Of a stretch of DNA of 64,000 nt, positions 21,965 through 34,576 are shown piece after piece. Source of the stretch: Acidimicrobiaceae bacterium. GTDB lineage: Bacteria > Actinomycetota > Acidimicrobiia > Acidimicrobiales > RAAP-2. A program made the position numbers and the translations under genes. The DNA is taken from contig DAHUZJ010000104.1 in NCBI GenBank assembly GCA_027306585.1, positions 57,499-121,498 on the forward strand, written 5' to 3'. Numbering within the stretch: position 1 is the first letter of the stretch; each line of letters begins with the position of its first letter. A model generated the notes under the pieces. It was not told the origin of the DNA and did no database searches. It saw nothing but the letters and a program-made list of their open reading frames with translations.

Positions 21965-22674
21965 CGCACCTCCGCCAGCAGGTGCTCGGCGTAGACGAGG
22001 TCCGAGGGCGTGGTCAGCTTCAGGTTGCCCGGATCCCCGGCCACGACCCGCACGACCCCGCCCATGGCCTCGACCAGGCCGGCGTCGTCGGTGGCGTCAC
22101 CGCCGCCAGCGTGGGCGCGGCGCAGGGCGTCGGCCCGGAAGGCCTGAGGGGTCTGGACGGCGACCACTCCGTCGCGATCGACGGTTCCCACGACCGTCAC
22201 GCCGTCATCGGCCACGCGCTTGAGGGTGTCGGCGACCGGCACGGCGCAGATCGCCCCGGCCACCTCCACCGCCCGATCGCCGGGACGGCGGGGACCCTCG
22301 CCGGGCGAGCCGGCCGGCTCGTCCAGGGCCGCCACCACCGCCCGGAAGAGGTCGGGCCCGGCGAGCGGCCGGGCGGCGTCGTGGACCACGACGATCGCCG
22401 CCGCCCGTGGGACGGCGGCCAGCCCGTGCCGCACCGAGGCGGAGCGGGTGGCGCCGCCGGGCACCGCCACGTCGGCACCGAACGGCGCCTCGTCCCCGGG
22501 CGCGATGCGGTCGGGCGGGAGCACCAGGACGACACCCTCGGCCACCGCCCGCGCCGCCGCCACGGCCCACGTCGCGACCGGCCGCCCGCCGAGCTCCTCG
22601 AACTGCTTGGGGCGCCCGAAACGGCTCCCGGAGCCGCCGGCCACCACCACGGCCCACACCGTACCGGCCGCCAT
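21961..22674 (-). CDS. ispD: 2-C-methyl-D-erythritol 4-phosphate cytidylyltransferase
   Basis: AVVVAGGSGSRFGRPKQFEELGGRPV...VVVHDAARPL...TVDRDGVVAVQTPQAFRADAL...TDDAGLVEAMGG; ATGA overlap with ispF. Confidence 0.97.
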   Translation of the reverse strand: MAAGTVWAVVVAGGSGSRFGRPKQFEELGGRPVATWAVAAARAVAEGVVLVLPPDRIAPGDEAPFGADVAVPGGATRSASVRHGLAAVPRAAAIVVVHDAARPLAGPDLFRAVVAALDEPAGSPGEGPRRPGDRAVEVAGAICAVPVADTLKRVADDGVTVVGTVDRDGVVAVQTPQAFRADALRRAHAGGGDATDDAGLVEAMGGVVRVVAGDPGNLKLTTPSDLVYAEHLLAEVR

Positions 22675-22706
22675 GCCACCCCCCGCCCGTCGTCCGTTGC
22701 CGCGGG

Positions 22707-23201
22707 TTACGGCAGTGCCTCGTTGAGCCGCTGCTCGGCCGCCTCCTCGTCCACGCCGAGGGCGAAGGTCAGCTCCGACACGAGGATCTGGCGGGCCCGG
22801 CTGAGCATCCGCTTCTCCCCGGCCGAGAGGCCCTTGTCCTTGTCGCGGATCGAGAGGTTCCGCACCACCTCGGCCACCTGGTAGATGTCCCCCGAGCGGA
22901 GCTTCTCGGAGTGGTTCTTGTAGCGCCGCGACCAGTTGGTCGGCATCCGCGCCTCCTTCTTGCGGAGGACGGCGAACACCTCCTCGACCTCTTCGTCGTT
23001 GATGACCTCGCGCAACCCGACGCCCTCGGTGTTGTCGGCCGGGACCATGAGGGTCAGGTCCCCGTACGCCAAGCGGAGCACGAGGTACTCGCGCTTCTGC
23101 CCGAACGCCACCTTGGTCTCGCGCTTCTCGACCACGGCAGCGCCGTGGTGCGGGTAGACGACCTTGTCACCAACCTCGAACACCGGACTCCCTTGCGACA
23201 T
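22707..23201 (-). CDS. carD: CarD family transcriptional regulator
   Basis: FEVGDKVVYPHHGAAVVEKRETKVAFGQKREYLVLRLAYGDLTLMVPADNTEGVGLREVI...SRRYKNHSEKLRSGDIYQVAEVVRNLSIRDKDKGLSAGEKRML. Confidence 0.97.
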   Translation of the reverse strand: MSQGSPVFEVGDKVVYPHHGAAVVEKRETKVAFGQKREYLVLRLAYGDLTLMVPADNTEGVGLREVINDEEVEEVFAVLRKKEARMPTNWSRRYKNHSEKLRSGDIYQVAEVVRNLSIRDKDKGLSAGEKRMLSRARQILVSELTFALGVDEEAAEQRLNEALP

Positions 23202-23294
23202 GGTGGGCGGATGGCCGCAGCGGCGCGGGTGCGGCGGCGGCGAGCAGCCGGCAGACGGTCGGCCGGCACGCCGCCGGCGCCTCAGCGGCGCGCC

Positions 23295-23300
23295 ATTTTA
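23295..23300 (-). promoter_or_regulatory. Possible carD -10 element (TAAAAT)
   Basis: Isolated AT-rich hexamer (plus ATTTTA) in the GC-rich disA-carD gap; no convincing -35. Confidence 0.3.
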
Positions 23301-23333
23301 CCAGGCCGGGCGCTCCTCCCCATCGGAGCTCGC

Positions 23334-24560
23334 TCATTCGTAGCGCTCGAGGATGCTGGCTTCGACCATCCGGGCGAGGCCGTCCTTGACCGCCCGGGCC
23401 TTCGCCTCCCCGACCCCGCCCACCTGCTCGAGGTCGGCGAGCGACGCCTGCATGAGCTGCGGCAGGGTCATGAACCGCTCGACGATGCGGTGGATGATGG
23501 CGTCCGAGACCCGGGGCAGCCGATGGAGGAGCCGGTACCCGCGGGCCTCGACCGCCCGGTCGAGCACCCCCGGAACGGGCAGGAGGCCCAGCACCGCCGC
23601 CACCGCCGATCGGCCCAGCAGCTCGTCGTAGGAGAGCTGGTGCAGGACGGCGAGGGCTCGGTCGGCCAGCTCCTCCCGGGTGAGGCGGGCGGCACCGACT
23701 CGGATACCGGCCACGAAGCGCCCGTCGCCCCGGCGCTCGTCGGGACGGGCGGCACCGTTGGACCTCTCGTCGGCGTGGCCAACGCCGATGCCGTCGCCGG
23801 CGACGGCCGCGGCGCCGTCGACATGGGCCACGCCGTCGACCACGTAGTCGAGCGCCACCAATCGGAGCGTGTCCTCCACGCCGGCACCGAGCTCCTCGAT
23901 CTGGAGGCGAATGAGCCGCCCGTCCTCGCCCAGCTCGACCAGGTAGTCCTCGATCTCGGACATGAAGCGGACGACCATCTCGCCGGGCTGCAGGACGGCG
24001 ACGACGTCGCTGACCGACACGGTGTCCTCGACCTCGAGGGTGGAGAGCAGGGCGAGCGCCAGGTCGTAGCGGGTCTTGAACCGCTGCACGGCGGCGATGG
24101 CCTGCGTCGCCTGGTCGACGAGCCGTCCGGTGGGATGCAGGGTGTGACGTTGCGTGCCCCGGTAGATCGACACGGTCGCCATCGCCTCGGACACGGTGAT
24201 GACCGGGACGTCGATGGAGCGGGCCACCCGCTCCGCCGTGCGGTGACGCGTACCGGTCTCGGTCGTCGGGATCGACGCCCGGGGCATGAGGTGCACGTTG
24301 GCGCGGGCGATGCGGGAGGCGTCAGCCGTGAGGATGACGGCACCGTCCATCTTGCACAGCTCGGACAGCCGCTGAGGGCTGAACTCGGCGTCCAGGAGGA
24401 ACCCTCCCGTGCAGATGGAGAGGACGGCGGGATCGTCCCCGACCACCACCAGGGCGCCGCGTTTCGCCTGAAGGACGCGGTCGAGCCCTTCACGTAGCGG
24501 CGTTCCCGGGGCGACGAGGGCCAGCGCCTCCCGCAGCGCTTCGCTGCCGTGGTCGGCCAC
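23334..24560 (-). CDS. disA: DNA integrity scanning diadenylate cyclase DisA
   Basis: GALVVVGDD...CTGGFLLDAEFSPQRLSELCKMDGAVILTADASRIARANVHLMPRASIPTTETGTRHRTAERVARSIDVPVITVSE (DGA and GTRHR motifs); C-terminal HhH VGGVGEAKARAVKDGL. Confidence 0.96.
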   Translation of the reverse strand: MADHGSEALREALALVAPGTPLREGLDRVLQAKRGALVVVGDDPAVLSICTGGFLLDAEFSPQRLSELCKMDGAVILTADASRIARANVHLMPRASIPTTETGTRHRTAERVARSIDVPVITVSEAMATVSIYRGTQRHTLHPTGRLVDQATQAIAAVQRFKTRYDLALALLSTLEVEDTVSVSDVVAVLQPGEMVVRFMSEIEDYLVELGEDGRLIRLQIEELGAGVEDTLRLVALDYVVDGVAHVDGAAAVAGDGIGVGHADERSNGAARPDERRGDGRFVAGIRVGAARLTREELADRALAVLHQLSYDELLGRSAVAAVLGLLPVPGVLDRAVEARGYRLLHRLPRVSDAIIHRIVERFMTLPQLMQASLADLEQVGGVGEAKARAVKDGLARMVEASILERYE

Positions 24561-24619
24561 GATGGCATCGTACCCGGCCGCAACCTTGTCCCGGGACGAC
24601 AGCCGCCAATCTTGGCCGG

Positions 24620-26092
24620 TTACCGCAACCGGCCTTGGTGTGCCATGCCTCGGCCGGCCATGGCGGTGACCTCGGCGATGGCCCCGGCGGTGACCTCGGT
24701 GGTGACCTCGGCGGTGGCCCCGGTGGCGCGCCCGGCGCGTCCCCTGGCCGACGGCCCGAGAGCGACGGAGATGGCCTCGGCCACCGACGAGACCCGGATG
24801 GCGGTGACATCCGACGGCCCGGCGGGGGTGGCTCGGGGGACCAGGACGCGCGTGAACCCGAGCCGGGCCGCCTCGGCGAGCCGCCGATCGGCACCGATCA
24901 CCTGGCGCACCTCGCCGGCCAGGCCGACCTCACCGGAGGAGAGCAGGTCGGCGGGGAGCGGCACCCCCGTCGCCGCCGACGCGACGGCCAGGGCCAGCGG
25001 CAGGTCGGCCGAGGGCTCGGTGGCCCGGAGCCCTCCGGCCACTGAGGCGAAGACGTCCAGCTCGGCGAGCAGGATGCCGGCGCGAGCCTCCAGCACCGCG
25101 ACGACCGTCGTGAGGCGGCGCGCGTCCACCCCGAGGGCGGTGCGCCGAGGGGTGCCGGCCACCGTGCCCGTGGTCAGCGCCTGAACCTCGACGACCAGGG
25201 AGCGGCGGCCCTCGACGAGCGCCGTCACCGCGCTGCCGGCGACGTCGCTCCGCCGGTCGCCCAGCAGCAGCGGAGCCGGATCGGGGACGTCGGCCAGCCC
25301 CCGGTCGCCCATCTCGAACAGACCCACCTCGCCGGCTGGGCCGAACCGGTGCTTGACCGCACGCAGCAGCCGCAAGGCGTGGTGGCGGTCGCCCTCGAAG
25401 GCCACCACGGTGTCGACCAGGTGCTCGAGGGCCCGGGGCCCGGCGAGGTCGCCGTCCTTGGTGACATGGCCGACGAGCACCACGGCGGCGCCGGTCGATC
25501 GGGCGAGCCCAGCGAACGCCTCGACCGCCGCACGGACCTGGGAGAGGGCGCCGGCCGACGCACCCATCGCCGGGTCGGCCACGGTCTGGACCGAGTCGAC
25601 CACCACCAGTGCCGGGCGGAGCTGGCGCGCCGCGGCCTCCGCTTCGGTGAGGTCCGTCGTGGCGAGGACGTAGAGCGACTCGGGCAGGGGGCCGAGGCGC
25701 TCGGCACGGGCGCGCACCTGGGGCGCCGACTCCTCGGCCGACACGAGGAGCACCGGTCGTCCCCGACCGGCCGTGGATGCCATCACCTGGAGCAACAGGG
25801 TCGACTTGCCCACGCCCGGCTCCCCGAAGACGAGCGTCACCGATCCCGGGACGAGGCCGCCGGCCAGCACGCGGTCGACCTCCCCGATGCCGGTGGGGAC
25901 GGGACGTGCCAGGTGGCGGTCGACGGCAACCAGGGGGACGGGCGCCGCCGGATCCGCCGCCGTCGCCCCGGAAGGCGACGGGGCTTCGGGGGCGAGCGTC
26001 CCCCAGGCGCCGCAGTCGGCGCACCGCCCGAGCCAGCGCGGCGACCCGGCACCGCAGTCACTGCAGCGGTGGGCAGTGGAGGACCGAGGCAC
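24620..26092 (-). CDS. radA: DNA repair protein RadA
   Basis: Zn finger CSDCGAGSPRWLGRCADCGAW; Walker A FGEPGVGKSTLLLQ; VKHRFGPAGEVGLFEM; LonC-like domain. Confidence 0.96.
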   Translation of the reverse strand: MPRSSTAHRCSDCGAGSPRWLGRCADCGAWGTLAPEAPSPSGATAADPAAPVPLVAVDRHLARPVPTGIGEVDRVLAGGLVPGSVTLVFGEPGVGKSTLLLQVMASTAGRGRPVLLVSAEESAPQVRARAERLGPLPESLYVLATTDLTEAEAAARQLRPALVVVDSVQTVADPAMGASAGALSQVRAAVEAFAGLARSTGAAVVLVGHVTKDGDLAGPRALEHLVDTVVAFEGDRHHALRLLRAVKHRFGPAGEVGLFEMGDRGLADVPDPAPLLLGDRRSDVAGSAVTALVEGRRSLVVEVQALTTGTVAGTPRRTALGVDARRLTTVVAVLEARAGILLAELDVFASVAGGLRATEPSADLPLALAVASAATGVPLPADLLSSGEVGLAGEVRQVIGADRRLAEAARLGFTRVLVPRATPAGPSDVTAIRVSSVAEAISVALGPSARGRAGRATGATAEVTTEVTAGAIAEVTAMAGRGMAHQGRLR

Positions 26093-26181
26093 GGCGGCAC
26101 CCTAGGGCGAGGATGTGACGGCCACCGGTGGCGGCCGGGCGGCCGGCGGGTGGCGCCCGGCAGCCGAGCTCCCGCCGAGCG

Positions 26182-26217
26182 CGCCAGAGCGCCGGCCTCG
26201 AGGCCGACGCTCTGGCG
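26182..26217 (-). terminator. Long hairpin downstream of clpC (CGCCAGAGCG-c-CGGCCTCGAGGCCG-a-CGCTCTGGCG)
   Basis: Arms 26182-26191 / 26208-26217 around an inner perfect palindrome CGGCCTCGAGGCCG. Confidence 0.75.
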
Positions 26218-26236
26218 ATCGTCCCTGGACGGGAGC

Positions 26237-28747
<2,511 letters not shown>

Positions 28748-28949
28748 GTGACCGCCTCCGTATGGCTCGGTTCCTTGATCAACTCTACCCGGAGGCCCCC
28801 CGAACACCGCCGCGGCGCTGATCGCTCCCCCGTATCGCGACGATACCGGGTGGGGCCCCAAAAGGCACGGGTCCCGGCCCAATCGGCGACCGGGTCCCCG
28901 GCGGGTCCGGCGCCCCCGCACAACCGTGGGGGGCCGCGGAGGCCCGCTG

Positions 28950-28977
28950 TTGTCGTGCCTCCGCGGACGTCTAATAA
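28950..28977 (+). promoter_or_regulatory. Possible promoter for the polyprenyl synthetase (TTGTCG-N16-TAATAA)
   Basis: Sequence match by eye; only 11 nt from the -10-like element to the GTG start, so the transcript may be near-leaderless. Confidence 0.35.
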
Positions 28978-28988
28978 CCTGCACTCCA

Positions 28989-29963
28989 GTGAACGCTCTG
29001 GACGCCCTCGGCCTTCCCGGCGTCGAGGAGGACCTCAAGCGGCTGGAGCCGCTCCTCTTCTCCTCGGTGACCACGGGGGACGCATTTCTCGACGACGTCA
29101 CCACCCATCTCATCTCGGCCGGCGGGAAACGCCTGCGGCCGGTGCTCGCCCTCTCCGCCGCCACCGCCGGGGAACGGCCGGCCAGCCGAGAGGACCTGCT
29201 GGGTGCCATCGCCGTGGAGCTCGTCCACCTGGCCTCCCTTTACCACGACGACGTCATCGACGAGGCGACCGTGCGGCGCAACGTGAAGAGCGTCAACGCA
29301 CGTTTCGGCAACCTGGTGGCCATCGTGGCCGGTGACTACCTGCTGGCGCGCTCGGCCGCCATCGCCGCCAGCCTGGGCACGGAGATCGCCGGGCTCCTGG
29401 CCGACACGCTCGGTCGCCTGTGCCAAGGACAGGTCAACGAGGTCCGGTCGGCCTTCCAGGTGACCCGGACCGAGGCGGACTACTTCGACGCCATCGCCGG
29501 CAAGACGGCGGCGCTCATGTCGGCCTCGTGCCGCATCGGGGCCATCACCGGCGGAGCCCCCCGCGACGAGGTGGACGCCCTCACCGCCTTCGGCCAGTCG
29601 CTCGGCATGGTGTTCCAGCTGCGCGACGACGTCCTCGACCTCGTGGCGACCGACGGCGAGCTGGGCAAGCCGCCCGGCCAGGACCTGGCCGAGGGCATCT
29701 ACACGCTGCCCGTGCTCCTCGCCCTCGCCGACCCCGAGATCGGCCCGGAGCTGCGCAGCCTGCTCGGCCGGCGCCTCGACCTCCCGGAGCGGGAGAAGGC
29801 GCGGGCGATCGTGAGCGAGTCCCCTGCCGTGGCCGCCACCGTCGCCGTCGCCGGCCGGTACGCCCGCGAGGCGGTCTCGGCCGCCGCCGGGGTCCGTTCC
29901 CCAGCGGTCGCCGCCGGCCTGCGCCGGCTGACCGAGTCGCTTCTCGACGGCCTCCCGGCCTAG
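28989..29963 (+). CDS. Polyprenyl synthetase family protein (trans-prenyl diphosphate synthase)
   Basis: GGKRLRPVLAL...LASLYHDDVIDEATVRR (first DDxxD)...FQLRDDVLDLV (second). Confidence 0.95.
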   Translation: MNALDALGLPGVEEDLKRLEPLLFSSVTTGDAFLDDVTTHLISAGGKRLRPVLALSAATAGERPASREDLLGAIAVELVHLASLYHDDVIDEATVRRNVKSVNARFGNLVAIVAGDYLLARSAAIAASLGTEIAGLLADTLGRLCQGQVNEVRSAFQVTRTEADYFDAIAGKTAALMSASCRIGAITGGAPRDEVDALTAFGQSLGMVFQLRDDVLDLVATDGELGKPPGQDLAEGIYTLPVLLALADPEIGPELRSLLGRRLDLPEREKARAIVSESPAVAATVAVAGRYAREAVSAAAGVRSPAVAAGLRRLTESLLDGLPA

Positions 29964-31495
29964 CCCTCGGCGCCCTCGACATCTTCGTCGGCGGGGTCTT
30001 CGGCGGCCTCGTCCCCGTCGACGCCCCCGGCCGCACCGCCCGCTCCGGCCGCCCCGCCCGCTCCGCCCGCCCCGGCCACTGCCGACGGCAGCGGTCGCAG
30101 CGTCGGGAAGGCGATGACCTCGCGGATGTTGGCCGCGTCCGCCAGCAGCATGGCCAGGCGGTCGACGCCGATCCCGAGCCCGGCGGTGGGCGGCAGGCCG
30201 TGCTCGAGGGCGCGGAGGAACTCCGTGTCGACGGCCATCGCCTCCTCGTCGCCCGCCGCCCGCTCCCGGGCCTGCTCCTCGAAGCGGGCCCGCTGGTCGT
30301 CGGGATCGGTCAGCTCGCTGAAGGCATTGGCCAGCTCCCGTCCGGCCACGATCGCCTCGAAACGCTCGACCAGCGCCGGGTCCTCACGATGCCGTCGGGC
30401 GAGCGGCGAGACTTCGGCCGGGTAGTCGAGCACGAAGACGGGGCCCCAGAGGGTCGCCTCGGTCGTCTTCTCGTAGAGCTCGAGCAGCACCTTGCCGGGG
30501 CCCCAGGTGGCGTCCACCTCGATGCCGGCGTCGGCGGCGTGGCGGCGCAGCTCGTCGAGGGGCGTGTGGACGTCGACCCGCAGCCCGGTCGCCTCCTCGA
30601 CGAGGTCCGTCATGGTGGCCCGCCGCCACGGCGGGGCGAGGTCGAGGTCCCGTCCCTGGTAGCTGAGCGAGGTGGTGCCGAGCAGATCGACGGCGAGCCC
30701 CGAGACGAGCTCTTCCACGAGCACCATGAGGTCCCGGTAGTCGGCGTACGCCTCGTACAGCTCGAGCAGGGTGAACTCCGGGTTGTGGCGGGTCGACAGA
30801 CCCTCGTTGCGGAAGACCCTCCCGATCTCGAAGACCTTGTCGAAGCCGCCGATCACGAGGCGCTTCAGGTGCAGCTCGAGGGCGATCCGGAGGTTGAAGT
30901 CGGCATCCAGCGCGTGGTGGCGGGTGACGAACGGGCGGGCATGGGCACCGCTCGCCACCCCGTGGAGCACCGGCGTCTCGACCTCGACGAAGCCGAGCGC
31001 CCACAGCCGCTCGCGCAGGCGCTGGACCATCCGGCTCCGGAGCTGCAGCACCCGGCGGCTCTCGGGGTTGGCCCACAGGTCGACCTCTCGCTGGCGGTAG
31101 CGGGTGTCGACGTCGCTCACGCCGCGCCACTTGTCCCCGAACGACCGCCGCGCCTCGGCCAGGAGGACCCACTCGGCGACCCGCACCGAGAGCTCGCCGC
31201 GCCGGGTCCGCACCACCTCGCCCCGGGCTCCCACCCAGTCGCCCAAGTTCAGCCTGGTGAAGGCGGCGAAGTCCTTCGTGGTCTTGTCGAGGGCGAACAG
31301 CTGCACGGCGCCCGACCAGTCCCGCAGCTCGGCGAATGCCAGCTTCCCCTGGGGGCGGGACAACATCACCCGGCCGGCGACCGCCACCTCCTCCCCGGAC
31401 TCCTCGCCGGCGGCGAGCTCGCCCCAGCGCTCGTGGACCTCGGCTGCGGTGGCCGTACGCCCGAAGCGGTACGGCGGCGACCAGGTCTCGCTCAT
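29960..31495 (-). CDS. lysS: Lysyl-tRNA synthetase, class II, with acidic/Ala-Gly C-terminal extension
   Basis: VAGRVMLSRPQGKLAFAELRDWSGAVQLF...FVEVETPVLHGVASGAHARPFVTRHHALDADFNLRIALELHLKRLVIGGFDKVFEIGRVFRNEGLSTRHNPEFTLLELYEAYADY...GLPPTAGLGIGVDRLAMLL. Confidence 0.97.
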   Translation of the reverse strand: MSETWSPPYRFGRTATAAEVHERWGELAAGEESGEEVAVAGRVMLSRPQGKLAFAELRDWSGAVQLFALDKTTKDFAAFTRLNLGDWVGARGEVVRTRRGELSVRVAEWVLLAEARRSFGDKWRGVSDVDTRYRQREVDLWANPESRRVLQLRSRMVQRLRERLWALGFVEVETPVLHGVASGAHARPFVTRHHALDADFNLRIALELHLKRLVIGGFDKVFEIGRVFRNEGLSTRHNPEFTLLELYEAYADYRDLMVLVEELVSGLAVDLLGTTSLSYQGRDLDLAPPWRRATMTDLVEEATGLRVDVHTPLDELRRHAADAGIEVDATWGPGKVLLELYEKTTEATLWGPVFVLDYPAEVSPLARRHREDPALVERFEAIVAGRELANAFSELTDPDDQRARFEEQARERAAGDEEAMAVDTEFLRALEHGLPPTAGLGIGVDRLAMLLADAANIREVIAFPTLRPLPSAVAGAGGAGGAAGAGGAAGGVDGDEAAEDPADEDVEGAEG

Positions 31496-32427
31496 CGGCT
31501 CCCCCTCCCGGCGCGAGCACCTCGTGACGGCGCGTCGGCGCCGGCGGGCTCGCCGTGCCCACCGGCCGCCGAGCCGCCGGCGGCCCGAGGCACGTTGCGC
31601 TCGTAGACGACGCGCAGTCCGTGGAGGGTGAGCCACGGCTCTATGTGGTCGACAGCCTCGCAATAGGGCGCCACCAGCTCGCTGAGACCGCCGGTGGCGA
31701 TCACCGTGGCCGGCCCCAGCTCGGCCACGAAGCGCCGGCACAGCCCGTCCACCTGGGCGGCGAAGCCGTACAGGACACCCGACTGGATGGACTCCGCGGT
31801 GGAGCGACCGATCACGTCGCGCGGCGGCACCAACTCCACCCGGCGCAGCGCGGCCGCGTGCTGGAACAGCGCTTCCAGGCTGATGGCGACACCGGGGGTG
31901 ATGGCCCCACCCAGGTACTCGCCTGCCGCCGAGATGGCGTCGAACGTGGTGGCCGTCCCCAGGTCGACCACGACGCACGGCCCGCCGAAGAGCTCGTAGG
32001 CCCCGACGGCGTTGGCCACCCGGTCGGCGCCGACGTCCTTCGGGCTGTCGTAGAGGACGGGCATGCCGCTCTTCACCCCGGGGCCGAGGACGACACAGGG
32101 CACGTCCCGGAGCCAGCGCGAGGCCATCTGGCGCAGCTCGGCCGTCACCGAGGGGACCGACGAGCTCACGGCGATCCCGTCCACGGCGGCGGCGATGTCG
32201 ATGCCCTCGAGATCGAGGATCTGGGTGAGGAGCACGGCGTACTCGTCGGGGGTCCGGGTCGGGACGGTCGACAGCCGCCAGTGATGGGTCAGGCCGTCAC
32301 TCGGCTCGTTCTCGGTCCCGATCCCGAAGGCGACCTCGTCGGACGGCAGGTTGGCGCGCTCGTCGGGTGTGAGGGCGTACAGGCCGACGACCGTCTCCGT
32401 GTTCCCAACGTCGATGGCGAGCAGCAC
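31492..32427 (-). CDS. coaX: Type III pantothenate kinase
   Basis: MLLAIDVGNTETVVGLY...VGADRVANAVGAYELFGGPCVVVDLGTATTFD...YLGGAITPGVAISLEALFQHAAALRRVEL; ATGA overlap with lysS. Confidence 0.96.
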   Translation of the reverse strand: MLLAIDVGNTETVVGLYALTPDERANLPSDEVAFGIGTENEPSDGLTHHWRLSTVPTRTPDEYAVLLTQILDLEGIDIAAAVDGIAVSSSVPSVTAELRQMASRWLRDVPCVVLGPGVKSGMPVLYDSPKDVGADRVANAVGAYELFGGPCVVVDLGTATTFDAISAAGEYLGGAITPGVAISLEALFQHAAALRRVELVPPRDVIGRSTAESIQSGVLYGFAAQVDGLCRRFVAELGPATVIATGGLSELVAPYCEAVDHIEPWLTLHGLRVVYERNVPRAAGGSAAGGHGEPAGADAPSRGARAGRGSR

Positions 32428-32430
32428 GAC

Positions 32431-34101
32431 TCAGCGCACCGGCCCGTGGACCAGCCGGCACCGCCACGATGCCACCGGCTCGGGGAACTCGGCCCGGGCA
32501 TGGGCCCCCCGGCTCTCCTCCCGTTCACCGGCCGACACCAGGAGCGCCGACGCCACGGTGGCCAGGTTGGCCAGTTCGCCGAGCGCCGGGGTCACGGGCT
32601 GGGCCCCTTGGCGGACGGCCGACTCGATCAGGTCGGCCGTCTCGGCCACGACGGCCCCGGCGGCGGCGAGCGACCCCACGCTCCGGACGACGCCGGCCCC
32701 CGACGTCATCCCCCGCTGGAGCACGTCGAGCGCCTTGGCCAGGTCTCGCCCGTTCTCGCCCGCCTCGGCCGGTGGCTCCCCCCCCGCCGTCGGCTGACCG
32801 GTCGGCGCCACCGTGCGGGCCGCCGCGCCGACGGGACGGACACCGATCTCGGTCATCCTCTCGTCGCCGGCCGCCAGCAGGGCCCCGAGGACCCCGGTGG
32901 GCGTCGCCGCGTCGCGGCTGTCGGCCATCGCCTCGGCCAGGCGGGCGCCGAAGACCATCCCCTCGAGGAGCGAGTTCGAGGCCAGGCGGTTGGCCCCGTG
33001 GACGCCCGTGCACGCCACCTCGCCGGCCGCCCACAGGCCGGGGAGCGCCGTGGCTCCCCACAGGTCGGTGATCACGCCACCCGACAGGTGGTGGGCGGCA
33101 GGGGCGATCGGGAGCCAGTCGGTCGCCGGATCGAGCCCGGCGGAGGTCACGGACTCGGCGATCGTCGGGAACCGCTCGGCGAAGCGCTCGAGCGCCGTGG
33201 CGTCCAGCCACAGGTGGTCGACGCCCTGGGCCGCCATCCGGGCCGCCATGGCCCGGCTCACGACGTCGCGCGGCGCCAGCTCGTCGACGAAGCGCTCCCC
33301 CTCGGCGTCGCGCAGCAAGGCCCCGTGGCCGCGCAACGCCTCGGAGAGGAGCGGCCGGGGCATCGCTGGGTGGTGGAGCGCCGTGGGATGGAACTGGAAG
33401 AACTCCACGTCGGCCACCGGGACCCCAGCCCGCAGGGCCATGGCGAGCCCGTCGCCGGTGGCCTCCGGCGGGTTGGTCGTGACGGCGAACAGCTGGCCCG
33501 CCCCGCCGGTGGCCAGCACCACGTGCTCGGCCCGTACGGCCACCGGCCGCGCCACCGGCCCGGGCGGGAGCGCCAGCACCCCGCGGCAGCGACCCGCCTC
33601 CACCAGCAGGTCCAGCGCGAACCACCGCTCGAGGACGGCGTCGGCCGCCGCCCGCGTGGCCGCCACCAGCGCCCGCTCGACCTCGGCGCCGGTCGCCAGG
33701 CCGCCGGCGTGGACGATGCGGGCGCGGGAGTGGCCCCCTTCGCGGGCGAGGGCGAGCGAGCCCGACACCTCCCTGTCGAACACCGCACCCAGGGCGATCA
33801 GCTCCTGGACCCGGGCGGGCCCCTCATCCACGAGGATCCGGACGGCCCCGGCGTCGCACAGCCCGGCCCCGGCCGCCAGCGTGTCGGCCAGGTGCAGGTC
33901 GGTCGAGTCCTCGTCCCCGCCGACGACGGCTGCCACGCCGCCCTGGGCCCACCGCGTCGCCGACTGGGTCAGCTCTCCTTTGGTGAGGATGCCGACCCGA
34001 CAGCCCGTGCCGGCCAATCGCACCGCCGTGGACAGCCCTGCCACCCCGCTGCCGAGCACGAGCACGTCGAAGGGGCCCGTGCCGGTCCGCGAGCTCGTCA
34101 T
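32431..34101 (-). CDS. nadB: L-aspartate oxidase
   Basis: [20 protein letters not shown]...[37 protein letters not shown]...[12 protein letters not shown]...[27 protein letters not shown]. Confidence 0.96.
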   Translation of the reverse strand: MTSSRTGTGPFDVLVLGSGVAGLSTAVRLAGTGCRVGILTKGELTQSATRWAQGGVAAVVGGDEDSTDLHLADTLAAGAGLCDAGAVRILVDEGPARVQELIALGAVFDREVSGSLALAREGGHSRARIVHAGGLATGAEVERALVAATRAAADAVLERWFALDLLVEAGRCRGVLALPPGPVARPVAVRAEHVVLATGGAGQLFAVTTNPPEATGDGLAMALRAGVPVADVEFFQFHPTALHHPAMPRPLLSEALRGHGALLRDAEGERFVDELAPRDVVSRAMAARMAAQGVDHLWLDATALERFAERFPTIAESVTSAGLDPATDWLPIAPAAHHLSGGVITDLWGATALPGLWAAGEVACTGVHGANRLASNSLLEGMVFGARLAEAMADSRDAATPTGVLGALLAAGDERMTEIGVRPVGAAARTVAPTGQPTAGGEPPAEAGENGRDLAKALDVLQRGMTSGAGVVRSVGSLAAAGAVVAETADLIESAVRQGAQPVTPALGELANLATVASALLVSAGEREESRGAHARAEFPEPVASWRCRLVHGPVR

Positions 34102-34535
34102 GCCGACCAGCGGGCGCCGAGCGGCGCGTCGGCGGCGGGCCCACCCACCACCGGTGGCTCCGACCACGAGGCGTCGAGGCGCGCCGTCTCCTCGTCGGTC
34201 ACCCGGTTGGAGCGGTCGACGTGGACCACCCGCGGCACATAGGCGCGCAGCTCGTCCTCCGCGTAGTCGGCGTAGGTGATGAGGATCACCCGATCGCCCG
34301 GCGCCACCAGGCGGGCCGCCGCCCCGTTGAGGCAGATCTCTCCCGGTCCGCCCTCGATGGCGTACGTCTCGAACCGGGCGCCGTTGTCGATGTCGAGGAC
34401 CGCCACCTGCTCCCACGGCAGGATGTCGGAGAGCGCCATGAGCTCGGGGTCGATGCTGACCGACCCCACGTAGTGGAGGTTGGCCGACGTGACCGTCGCG
34501 CGGTGGATCTTCGACTTCATCATCCGGCGTCGCAT
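34098..34535 (-). CDS. panD: Aspartate 1-decarboxylase proenzyme
   Basis: [85 protein letters not shown]. Start could be 34535 or 34523. Confidence 0.97.
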   Translation of the reverse strand: MRRRMMKSKIHRATVTSANLHYVGSVSIDPELMALSDILPWEQVAVLDIDNGARFETYAIEGGPGEICLNGAAARLVAPGDRVILITYADYAEDELRAYVPRVVHVDRSNRVTDEETARLDASWSEPPVVGGPAADAPLGARWSA

Positions 34536-34576
34536 TGCGGGACCTGTGGAGACCTTTCGCGTTGAGGACCCGACGC

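Noticed and set aside
31555-34242. 895-aa plus-strand ORF
   Set aside because: Antisense to coaX and nadB.
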